Origin: Salinicoccus sp. UBA3372
GTDB taxonomy: Bacteria > Bacillota > Bacilli > Staphylococcales > Salinicoccaceae
Reading direction: 5' to 3'
Length of the DNA stretch: 5,740 bases
NCBI GenBank assembly: GCA_002360325.1
Contig: DEQG01000072.1
Span: 14,399 to 20,138 of the forward strand
Part shown: positions 1 through 4,626 of the stretch, piece after piece
Numbering within the stretch: position 1 is the first letter of the stretch
Layout: the number at the start of each line of letters is the position of its first letter
Program-made: the position numbers and the translations under genes
Notes under the pieces: model-generated
The model's input: the letters and a program-made list of their open reading frames with translations, nothing else
Told to the model about the DNA's origin: nothing
The model's database searches: none

Positions 1-4
1 CCAT

Positions 5-46
5 CCAATAAAAATAAGACCACTAAAATCCTGAGATTTTCAGTGG
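5..46 (-). terminator. Intrinsic terminator of the desaturase gene
   Basis: Read on the minus strand, arms CCACT (20-24) and AGTGG (42-46) pair, as do AAAATC (25-30) and GATTTT (35-40). One C at 41 is bulged and the loop is the four bases 31-34. The stem is followed on the minus strand by a T-rich run complementary to 5-19. It begins 18 nt after the desaturase stop codon, as expected for a Rho-independent terminator. Confidence 0.8.
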
Positions 47-63
47 CCCTGTAAATATTCATA

Positions 64-1092
64 TTAGTGGGTGGTCGGTTGTGACGCTTTACCCTTTGCG
101 AACTGTTTCTTCATCTGTTTGAAAGAGATGAACACCTTGTTGTCTTCATCATACAATCTGAACTTTATTGACTCGAGACTTGTCTTCAAAGTGATTGTCG
201 TCGCTTTATGGAGCGGAGGTGTGTTGGCATGTGCCTCTTCCAGATGATAGTTCGGTACTCTGGGCGCCAGATGGTGGACGTGGTGGTAGCCGATGCTGCC
301 CGTCATCCACTCGAGCCATTTCGGTAATTTGTAATAGGAACTGCCGTCGACTGCCGCTTTTACGAAGTCCCATTCCGATTCATTTTCAAAATAGGAATCT
401 TCGAACTGATGTTGGACATAGAACAGCCAGATGCCCGCAACGCCTGCGATATACGCAATCGGAAGCTGGACCATCAGCAGTACGTGCCAGCCTAAAGTGA
501 AACCGATCAAAAGATATGCACTGATTAAAATCAATGTAATCAGATGTGTGTTCATACGCTCTTTCTTCTTCGCCTCTTTACGGTTGAAACGGTTCGCATT
601 CAGGAAAAGGTGCAGCGGTCCGAGACCGAACATGATGATTGGATTTCTGTACAGACGATACTGTAACTTTTCCCATTTGCTTGCTTCTTCGTATTCTTTA
701 ACGGTCATCACCCAGATGTCGCCGATGCCGCGTTTGTCGAGGTTGCCGCTTGTTGCGTGGTGCATTGCGTGCTCGGTTTTCCATCTGTCATAGGCGAAAT
801 GCGTAATGACGCCTGTAAATGTACCAAAGAAATCATTGAGCTTTTTATTTTTGAAAAAGGATCCATGAGCGCAATCATGGAAAATTATAAATGTACGGAT
901 CATAAAGCCTGCTGCCAAAATGCTGAATGGCAGGCTCAGCCAGAATGAAATACTGAGTGCCTGGTATGCCAGAATCCATAAGACGAAAAATGGCACGATC
1001 GTATTGAGCAGCTGAATGATGCTTGTTCTGGTCTGCGATTTCGCATATGGCATGACTGCTTTTCTGAGCTGTGCCTGTTTTTGTTTTGTCAT
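64..1092 (-). CDS. des: Membrane acyl-lipid (fatty acid) desaturase, Des-like
   Basis: This is a di-iron membrane fatty acid desaturase, which puts a cis double bond into acyl chains of membrane lipids using O2 and an electron donor. All three histidine boxes are present, numbered from the outer ATG at 1101: HDCAH at 75-79, HAMHH at 111-115 and HHVHH at 273-277, with a further His at 231 in the YVQHQFE segment. Hydrophobic stretches lie near 33-75, 185-205 and 208-228. The length, near 342 residues, fits Bacillus subtilis Des (about 350), and the region after box 2 (SGNLDKRGIGDIW) is Des-like. I chose the ATG at 1092. The Shine-Dalgarno AGGGAG (1102-1107) lies 9 nt before it but directly abuts the outer ATG at 1101, which would give 345 residues. 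A promoter and an inverted repeat lie upstream and a terminator downstream, so it is probably transcribed on its own as well as from the gene before. Regiospecificity cannot be read from the sequence. Confidence 0.93.
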   Translation of the reverse strand: MTKQKQAQLRKAVMPYAKSQTRTSIIQLLNTIVPFFVLWILAYQALSISFWLSLPFSILAAGFMIRTFIIFHDCAHGSFFKNKKLNDFFGTFTGVITHFAYDRWKTEHAMHHATSGNLDKRGIGDIWVMTVKEYEEASKWEKLQYRLYRNPIIMFGLGPLHLFLNANRFNRKEAKKKERMNTHLITLILISAYLLIGFTLGWHVLLMVQLPIAYIAGVAGIWLFYVQHQFEDSYFENESEWDFVKAAVDGSSYYKLPKWLEWMTGSIGYHHVHHLAPRVPNYHLEEAHANTPPLHKATTITLKTSLESIKFRLYDEDNKVFISFKQMKKQFAKGKASQPTTH

Positions 1093-1101
1093 TTGCTCCA
1101 T

Positions 1102-1107
1102 CTCCCT
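1102..1107 (-). promoter_or_regulatory. Ribosome binding site deciding the desaturase start
   Basis: The minus strand reads AGGGAG here. Spacing is zero to the ATG at 1101 and 9 nt to the in-frame ATG at 1092, so the inner ATG is the better start. Confidence 0.6.
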
Positions 1108-1139
1108 GTAATCTGATCAAATATAATTATGAGTGATGG

Positions 1140-1168
1140 ATTAAAAATCCGACAGATTGATTTGTCAG
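1140..1168 (-). promoter_or_regulatory. Candidate vegetative promoter of the desaturase gene
   Basis: On the minus strand a -35 box CTGACA (1163-1168, 5 of 6 to TTGACA) and a -10 box TTTAAT (1140-1145, 5 of 6 to TATAAT) are separated by exactly 17 nt. Transcription would start near 1132, giving a leader of about 40 nt. The promoter overlaps the weak terminator-like hairpin after the amidohydrolase gene. It is inferred from sequence only. Confidence 0.55.
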
Positions 1169-1170
1169 GA
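1143..1170 (-). terminator. Possible weak terminator after the M20 amidohydrolase gene
   Basis: On the minus strand TCC-GACA pairs with TGTC-GGA: 7 bp with one bulged T (complement of 1167) and an 8-nt loop (1155-1162). Five T follow (complement of 1143-1147). It starts 33 nt after the stop at 1203. The stem is short, so leaky termination and some read-through into the desaturase are likely. The same bases also make up the desaturase promoter. Confidence 0.4.
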
Positions 1171-1177
1171 CTTATAT

Positions 1178-1191
1178 ATGACATTTGTCAT
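1178..1191. promoter_or_regulatory. Perfect inverted repeat upstream of the desaturase promoter, candidate operator
   Basis: On the minus strand the sequence is ATGACA-AA-TGTCAT, a perfect 14-bp inverted repeat ending 9 nt before the proposed -35 box. This is where an activator would bind. In B. subtilis the des gene is switched on by the cold-sensing DesK-DesR two-component system from a site just upstream of its -35 box. A DesR-like regulator here is inference from position only. Confidence 0.45.
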
Positions 1192-1202
1192 GTTTCTGTT
1201 AT

Positions 1203-2483
1203 TTATGGCCATTCCACAGGGAATCCGGCATCTTTCGCAAAAGTTTTCACGTCTGTCTCTTCCGGCTCGAATGATATTTCCTTTTCAGTATCAAGAAAAT
1301 AAAGAGCATATTGAACGGTGGATGCGACACCTGACTTCAATACATCTTCATCGATATCGAACTTCGGATTATGATGATCCGCACCGGTACCTTTCTCTTT
1401 ATTTTCAATACCCAGAAATGCGAACACACCCGGCAAATACTTCTGATACAGTGCAAACGGCTCCGACGCCATCCATGCCGGATAATTATAAAGACACGTT
1501 TCACCGATTGAATCTTTCACCGCATCGGAGGCAATCTCTGCGCAGTCTTCCTGGTTATAGACGGATAAATTCATCGCTTTCGGCGGAATGATATATTCGT
1601 ATGTACAGTCATGGAGAGCTGCAATCTTATCCAGCTTATATTTGAATTCCTGCGCCGCCTTCACGCCCTGATCATAATGAAGGAAACGGTATGTACCTTT
1701 AAAGTTCAGACTGTCCGGAATGACGTTGTGACTCGATCCGCCGTTTACACTGCCGATTGAAAATGTAATGGCTTTGAATGGATCAAGCGAATTCATCCGG
1801 CTGGATTTCAAATGATTATAAAAATCAGTGAACACATCAACGGGCGTGTTTGCCAGGTCAGGCCTGGCACCGTGGCCGCCGTTACCGTCTATTCTGACAT
1901 CAAACATGAAAGCACCGGCCATCCTCGGGCCTGGATCAACGGATATTTTCCCGGACGGGATATCCGACTTCAAATGGATGCCCCACACACCGTCTGCGCC
2001 GATTTCGAGAATTCTCGACAATATGCCGACAACGCCGCGTCCGTTTTCCTCACCCTGTTCAAAAGCGAGGATGACCCGTCCGCTCAGACGGTCTTTATTT
2101 TCTGAAAGGATTTTGGCAGCGCCGAGAAGCATGGCAGTATGTCCGTCATGGCCGCACATATGCGCTGCACCGTCATTTTTGGAAACGACCGTCTTCTCAC
2201 CTTTAAGATTATTTTTATTCTCAGTCATGGGCAGCGCGTCGAGATCGCCTCTTAAAACCAAAGTTTTTCCCGGGTGCGTGCCTTTTATAATAGACAGCAC
2301 GCCTCCGTTTTTGATCACTTCGGAAGAAAGGCCCATTTTCTCAAGCTCGGCAGTGACCAGTCGAATCGTCCGGTCCTCCTCGCCGCTCACTTCCGGATGT
2401 TCATGTAAATCTCTTCTGATTCCAATTACGTAATCTTCTATCGCTTCGGCTGATTTCAAACTGTTCATTTCGGGCAGAGACAT
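1203..2483 (-). CDS. M20D-family amidohydrolase (N-acyl amino acid deacylase type)
   Basis: This is a zinc- or manganese-dependent amidohydrolase of peptidase family M20, subfamily D (hippurate hydrolase, IAA-amino acid hydrolase, N-acetyl-cysteine-conjugate deacetylase group). Such enzymes cleave the amide bond of N-acyl amino acids in the cytosol. Visible motifs are RRDLHEHPE near 23-31, RGDLDALP at 78-85, the metal site HMCGHDGH (Cys110, His112), EQGEE with catalytic and metal Glu145/Glu146, GIH (His170), the dimerisation-domain GGHGARP (His204) and DHHNPKFDIDED near the C terminus (probable ligand His371). The usual SEDF motif reads SEPF at 340-343. There is no signal peptide. At 426 residues it is slightly longer than typical (380-400), with a C-terminal extension after about 400. 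The ATG at 2483 has AAGGGG 7 nt upstream. The gene lies 24 nt after a C-S-lyase-like remnant, so both are probably co-transcribed. The exact substrate is unknown. Confidence 0.9.
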   Translation of the reverse strand: MSLPEMNSLKSAEAIEDYVIGIRRDLHEHPEVSGEEDRTIRLVTAELEKMGLSSEVIKNGGVLSIIKGTHPGKTLVLRGDLDALPMTENKNNLKGEKTVVSKNDGAAHMCGHDGHTAMLLGAAKILSENKDRLSGRVILAFEQGEENGRGVVGILSRILEIGADGVWGIHLKSDIPSGKISVDPGPRMAGAFMFDVRIDGNGGHGARPDLANTPVDVFTDFYNHLKSSRMNSLDPFKAITFSIGSVNGGSSHNVIPDSLNFKGTYRFLHYDQGVKAAQEFKYKLDKIAALHDCTYEYIIPPKAMNLSVYNQEDCAEIASDAVKDSIGETCLYNYPAWMASEPFALYQKYLPGVFAFLGIENKEKGTGADHHNPKFDIDEDVLKSGVASTVQYALYFLDTEKEISFEPEETDVKTFAKDAGFPVEWP

Positions 2484-2507
2484 GAAGACACCCCTTCCGT
2501 TTTTGAT

Positions 2508-2735
2508 TTACTTCAAGTCTTCGAACTGACTGCTGATCCTTTCAAGCGCCTCTTTGATCACCGGTTTCGGAGACGGCAGACAGATTCTCTGGAATTCGCT
2601 GCTGTCTTCACCGAACATATCACCGTCTTCAAGCAGGACATTATTTTCCCTGCAAATATCGGACAGCCGTATCAGATCCTCATCACTGAAAATTCTGCTC
2701 AATTCTGATTTTAGCAGTGACCGGTGATTTATCAA
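2508..2735 (-). pseudogene. C-terminal remnant of a PatB/MalY-type aminotransferase (C-S lyase)
   Basis: The 75-residue frame resembles the last 70 or so residues of fold-type I PLP enzymes of the PatB/MalY (cystathionine beta-lyase) group. SDEDLIRL is followed by a segment ending DGDMFGED, then FQRICLPSPKPVIKEALERI, matching the usual pattern of Gly-x-x-FG, an F-x-R-hydrophobic strand, PR-x-x-hydrophobic-x-x-AL-x-R. The family is about 390 residues long, so roughly 310 residues are missing, including the PLP lysine and most of the active site. The frame opens with TTG (2733-2735) immediately after an in-frame TGA, with at best a poor binding site (GGGTCGG). No homologous sequence is visible further upstream. 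It should be inactive as a lyase. Alternatively it is translated as a short independent protein. Its place just before the M20 gene suggests a former pathway pair. Family assignment is from memory of the motif pattern. Confidence 0.6.
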
Positions 2736-2764
2736 TCAAACCGACCCATTACAGAAAACAGGGA

Positions 2765-2806
2765 TTGTTATATGCATCACGCATATGGGTATGAGAAATA
2801 TAACAA
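2765..2806. repeat. Inverted repeat with a competing inner hairpin in the leader of the 23-residue gene
   Basis: TTGTTATAT (2765-2773) is perfectly repeated inverted as ATATAACAA (2798-2806) with 24 bases between. Inside, ATATGC (2770-2775) also pairs with GCATAT (2781-2786) across a 5-nt loop, sharing its left arm with the long repeat, so the two pairings exclude each other. Each long arm contains TATAAC, a fair -10 box, one facing each way. It could be an operator between divergent promoters or an RNA switch. No good -35 boxes were found. Confidence 0.5.
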
Positions 2807-2839
2807 CATTGCGAATAATATATTCAGGAGGTCATTTAA

Positions 2840-2911
2840 ATGAAGTATGGCATATCGATAACAACAATCATCGTGATTATCTTTGTACTGATTATTTTAT
2901 TCAACAACTAA
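2840..2911 (+). CDS. 23-residue hydrophobic membrane peptide, unrecognised
   Basis: The frame encodes MKYGISITT, a run of Ile/Val/Leu/Phe making one predicted membrane helix (about residues 5-21), and a short NN tail. A perfect AGGAGG (2826-2831) lies 8 nt before the ATG, and a strong intrinsic terminator begins 5 nt after the stop. This is a complete small transcription unit despite its size. I do not recognise the product. Single-helix peptides of this length in Bacillota include type I toxins, modulators of larger membrane proteins and phage-derived holin-like peptides. This one lacks the charged C-terminal tail of Fst-type toxins, which argues against that family. It converges on a minus-strand cluster whose last gene also encodes a tiny membrane peptide. 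The structured region upstream may control it. That it is a real gene rests on the binding site and terminator, not on homology. Confidence 0.6.
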   Translation: MKYGISITTIIVIIFVLIILFNN

Positions 2912-2915
2912 AAAT

Positions 2916-2950
2916 CCGCCAGGCCGCTTAAAAACGGTCTGACGGTTTTT
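2916..2950. terminator. Strong bidirectional terminator between convergent small genes
   Basis: Arms 2916-2926 (CCGCCAGGCCG) and 2935-2945 (CGGTCTGACGG) form an 11-position stem with one C-A mismatch and one G-T pair around an 8-nt loop. TTTTT follows at 2946-2950 on the plus strand. AAAAA at 2910-2914 gives the matching T run on the minus strand. It ends the 23-residue gene on the plus strand and the 31-residue gene and its cluster on the minus strand. Confidence 0.88.
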
Positions 2951-2956
2951 ATTATT

Positions 2957-3052
2957 CTAACCCTTCTTCGCTTTGCCGATACCTTTAAAAATCATTCCTA
3001 TAATCAATGCGATCAAAATTGTCCCGCCGCCGAAAATTATGAGTGCATTCAT
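2957..3052 (-). CDS. 31-residue membrane peptide with basic C-terminal tail, unrecognised
   Basis: The frame begins MNALIIFGGG, continues through a hydrophobic Ile/Leu segment with one predicted membrane helix (about 3-22), and ends in the basic tail KGIGKAKKG. The start ATG (3050-3052) is preceded by AAGGAAG (3064-3070), close to the consensus, with a rather long 11-nt spacing. The stop lies 11 nt from the shared bidirectional terminator. It is the last gene of a likely minus-strand cluster with the 37- and 137-residue genes, 90 nt after the former. A helix followed by lysines places the C terminus in the cytosol by the positive-inside rule. Small membrane peptides of this design can be type I toxins, secreted amphipathic peptides or regulators of larger membrane proteins; nothing here decides between them. 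The product is not recognised. Confidence 0.55.
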   Translation of the reverse strand: MNALIIFGGGTILIALIIGMIFKGIGKAKKG

Positions 3053-3142
3053 TAATTATTGCACTTCCTTCCGTAAACCATTATTAATTATGATTTACCT
3101 TTTCATCGTTATTTTGAAACATTCAATCTCTTTAAATATTAT

Positions 3143-3256
3143 TTACGTATTATTATTAATTATATTTGCTTCCTGTGCCTCTCGTCCCTCAAATACTTCC
3201 AGTTCCGTCCACTGGCCCGTCAGCCGTTCTTTCTTCCTGATGACTTTTACTGACAA
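3143..3256 (-). CDS. 37-residue charged protein with TTG start, unrecognised
   Basis: The start is TTG (3254-3256), supported by a very strong binding site AAAGGGGG (3265-3272) 8 nt away. The product opens SVKVIRKKERLTGQW, continues with an acidic stretch around ELEVFEGREAQEA, and ends in an Asn-rich tail. There is no membrane segment or signal peptide, so it should be cytosolic. It lies 42 nt downstream of the 137-residue membrane protein on the same strand and is probably co-transcribed with it. It could be a small accessory or regulatory protein, or a worn-down C-terminally shortened gene, since the last seven codons are unusually AT-rich (AAT repeats). I do not recognise it. Confidence rests on the binding site and spacing. 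Confidence 0.5.
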   Translation of the reverse strand: MSVKVIRKKERLTGQWTELEVFEGREAQEANIINNNT

Positions 3257-3264
3257 GATCGATT

Positions 3265-3272
3265 CCCCCTTT
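3265..3272 (-). promoter_or_regulatory. Strong ribosome binding site for the TTG-started small gene
   Basis: The minus strand reads AAAGGGGG with 8 nt to TTG at 3256. It is the main evidence that this non-ATG frame is translated. Confidence 0.6.
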
Positions 3273-3298
3273 AATTATTAATTATTCAATTTATTTTC

Positions 3299-3712
3299 CT
3301 ATCTCTGTTCATCACTTTTACTATTGCCTATGACTTCTATTTTATACGTTTTAATAATAAAATCGATGATAAACACTATTCCGACCGCAACAAAGAAGAA
3401 AATGAGGTATGGCCAGTATTCAATATTGATTGCCATCATAATCCCCGGCGCCATGGCAAGAAATAACGCAATGAACTGTAATACATAATGAATCGTCGGC
3501 CGGCTGATCATGACAACGTCACCGTCTTTCACCGGCACCGGCTTCACCTTTTCAAATACCGGCAACAGGCTGATTTCAGCACTTTCATCCGGCAGTTCGA
3601 TTATTTTTTCTTCACCCTTTTTAATTTCATCCACTTTCCGATCGTTAATTTTAATGGCAGTGGGCGTAATTGAATCCAGTCTGCTGTATTTCCGCTTCAC
3701 TTTAATAGCCAT
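3299..3712 (-). CDS. Two-helix membrane protein with basic beta-rich N-terminal domain, unrecognised
   Basis: The 137-residue product has a polar, probably beta-rich N-terminal part (1-70) that begins MAIKVKRKYSR and alternates short hydrophobic strands with charged turns (for example KINDRKV, KKGEEKIIELPDE). Two membrane helices follow at about 75-95 and 99-120, then a short charged tail. There is no signal peptide. The basic N terminus and charged C terminus fit both ends in the cytosol. The strand pattern resembles the small PEGA- or Ig-like modules found fused to membrane segments in some Staphylococcaceae proteins, but I cannot name a family. The ATG at 3712 has AAGGAGG 10 nt upstream. 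It heads a likely minus-strand cluster with the 37- and 31-residue genes. Upstream lie an inverted repeat, a perfect palindrome and a possible SigB-type promoter. Function unknown. Confidence 0.78.
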   Translation of the reverse strand: MAIKVKRKYSRLDSITPTAIKINDRKVDEIKKGEEKIIELPDESAEISLLPVFEKVKPVPVKDGDVVMISRPTIHYVLQFIALFLAMAPGIMMAINIEYWPYLIFFFVAVGIVFIIDFIIKTYKIEVIGNSKSDEQR

Positions 3713-3741
3713 TGCTGACTCCCCTCCTTGATAATATGTAT

Positions 3742-3763
3742 CTCTGAATGTTCATTTTCAGAG
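3742..3763. repeat. Inverted repeat in the leader of the 137-residue membrane gene
   Basis: CTCTGAA (3742-3748) and TTCAGAG (3757-3763) are perfect 7-bp inverted arms around 8 bases. The repeat ends about 11 nt before the gene's AAGGAGG on the minus strand. It could be an operator or a 5' leader hairpin. Confidence 0.45.
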
Positions 3764-3783
3764 GTTCATTAAGATAAAATTCT

Positions 3784-3795
3784 TCCTTATAAGGA
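3784..3795. repeat. Perfect 12-bp palindrome TCCTTATAAGGA
   Basis: The 12 bases equal their own reverse complement without interruption. The palindrome lies in the divergent intergenic region (3713-3927), about 70 nt upstream of the 137-residue gene. A dimeric regulator could bind it. Chance occurrence in AT-rich DNA is possible. Confidence 0.35.
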
Positions 3796-3797
3796 CG

Positions 3798-3822
3798 ATA
3801 CCCGTTAGCTGTTTATTTACTC
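3798..3822 (-). promoter_or_regulatory. Possible SigB-type promoter for the 137-residue gene cluster
   Basis: On the minus strand GAGTAA (3817-3822) and GGGTAT (3798-3803) are 13 nt apart. The SigB consensus of Bacillota is close to GTTTAA, 12-15 nt, GGGTAT, so the -10 match is full and the -35 match is 4 of 6. Transcription would begin near 3791 with a leader of about 80 nt. No better vegetative promoter was found for this cluster. Confidence 0.3.
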
Positions 3823-3863
3823 TTTTAACAGCGCCGCTGACCAAAGTATAAATTTCAATATTA

Positions 3864-3891
3864 TTTGTAATCCGGCTCATTTTTCTATAAT
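3864..3891 (+). promoter_or_regulatory. Candidate vegetative promoter of the five-helix membrane gene
   Basis: A perfect -10 box TATAAT (3886-3891) has a weak -35 box upstream: TTTGTA at 3864-3869 with 16 nt spacing, or TTGTAA at 3865-3870 with 15. Transcription would start near 3898, about 30 nt before the ATG at 3928. The weak -35 box suggests low basal expression or an activator. Confidence 0.55.
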
Positions 3892-3914
3892 GTAGAATGA
3901 AATTCCCGACTAAA

Positions 3915-3921
3915 AGAGGTG
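3915..3921 (+). promoter_or_regulatory. Ribosome binding site deciding the start of the membrane gene
   Basis: AGAGGTG lies 6 nt before the ATG at 3928. The upstream in-frame GTG at 3919 is part of this site itself, so it cannot be the start. Confidence 0.65.
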
Positions 3922-3927
3922 AAGATA

Positions 3928-4584
3928 ATGACGGAGAAAAATAAAAGTATAACCGCTGATAAATTTATCATAAGCTCGGTCTCCGGACCTTATGAAATTT
4001 TGAAGTCAGATAAATATTTATCTTCGGGACAAAATATAGTGATGTGGCTGGCTATCTACTTACTCATTCTTCCGTTGATGCTGCTGGCGAATTTTCTTTT
4101 GCTTTCATTTTTCAGTACGATCATTTCCGAACCTTTCCTTGGTCTGGGATTGGTTTCATCAATATTCAGTATGATTTTTTATGTACTTTATATACCATTT
4201 TTCTTACTGAACAGCTTCATCATTTATAAATTCAGTAATGAGGTGAAACCGTTTGATAAAATTTTCAGTGACAACAGCTCAATGCTGCTCCTGCCGTTTT
4301 TGCTGTATTCGATTGGCGCAATGATGGCAGCTTATGAGGGCAGTCTTTTTCCTCTGATAGGACTCTTGATAATGTGGGGTGCGATCATTACTTATATCGT
4401 CCGTTCAATCAACCAGCTGAAATACTATCAGGAAGCGTCCGGCGTGCAGCCAAACATTCAATTATATACCGCGGCTGTAATAGCTCTTATGTTTGCACCG
4501 TCAATTATTATGCTGATCCTTTCACCTGAGACTTTATCAATATATTATAAACCGGTCATCGATACATTTTTTGGGGGAACTTAA
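3928..4584 (+). CDS. Five-helix integral membrane protein, possibly YIP1-like
   Basis: The 218-residue product (start ATG 3928) has a polar N-terminal segment of about 35 residues and then five predicted membrane helices at roughly 38-62, 75-100, 117-136, 140-158 and 180-198. A polar loop, KFSNEVKPFDKIFSDNSS (101-118), separates helices 2 and 3, and a cytosolic-type loop with NQLKYYQEASGV separates helices 4 and 5. The plan of N-terminal cytosolic tail, five helices and a short G/P-containing loop before the third helix recalls YIP1-family (PF04893-type) proteins of Bacillota. That is an impression, not a motif match. There are no catalytic residues or transporter motifs. It is divergent from the 137-residue membrane gene and 42 nt upstream of the S66 peptidase, with which it may form an operon. 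The function is unknown. Confidence 0.78.
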   Translation: MTEKNKSITADKFIISSVSGPYEILKSDKYLSSGQNIVMWLAIYLLILPLMLLANFLLLSFFSTIISEPFLGLGLVSSIFSMIFYVLYIPFFLLNSFIIYKFSNEVKPFDKIFSDNSSMLLLPFLLYSIGAMMAAYEGSLFPLIGLLIMWGAIITYIVRSINQLKYYQEASGVQPNIQLYTAAVIALMFAPSIIMLILSPETLSIYYKPVIDTFFGGT

Positions 4585-4626
4585 GTAAATACTTGTACGA
4601 AAATTAGATATTCAAGGGGGAATTTC

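Noticed and set aside
195..793. Plus-strand open frames of 101 and 120 codons
   Set aside because: They lie antisense inside the desaturase gene, whose histidine boxes prove the minus-strand frame. Their products are low-complexity Arg/Pro/Ser-rich with no motif.
875..1120. Minus-strand 81-codon frame overlapping the 5' end of the desaturase
   Set aside because: It is a different frame of the desaturase N-terminal coding region, without its own binding site or a recognisable product.
1157..1591. Plus-strand 144-codon frame
   Set aside because: Most of it is antisense to the M20 amidohydrolase. The His/Arg/Ser-rich translation is typical of a shadow frame.
1812..2433. Plus-strand frames of 97 and 201 codons
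   Set aside because: Both are antisense to the conserved M20 motifs. The longer is Pro/Ser/Arg-rich and shows no family signature.
2840..2911. Assignment of the 23-residue peptide to the Fst/TxpA type I toxin family
   Set aside because: It has one helix and small size but lacks the family's charged C-terminal tail and conserved proline, and no antitoxin RNA promoter could be shown.
3060..3142. Very short minus-strand frames (12 and 9 codons) before the 31-residue gene, one overlapping its start as TAATG
   Set aside because: They are too short to separate from chance, and binding sites are weak. Translational coupling cannot be supported from sequence alone.
2973..3281. Plus-strand 102-codon frame
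   Set aside because: It runs antisense across two better-supported minus-strand small genes, lacks a convincing ribosome binding site and would cross their regulatory sequences.
3488..3731. Plus-strand frames of 61 and 73 codons
   Set aside because: They are antisense to the 137-residue membrane gene, which has a strong AAGGAGG site and a plausible two-helix product.
3808..3832. Inverted repeat GCTGTT/AACAGC considered as a terminator
   Set aside because: The stem is only 6 bp with a 13-nt loop and no T run on either strand, and no gene ends nearby.
4044..4229. Plus-strand 61-codon frame
   Set aside because: It is an alternative frame inside the five-helix membrane protein, without a binding site.
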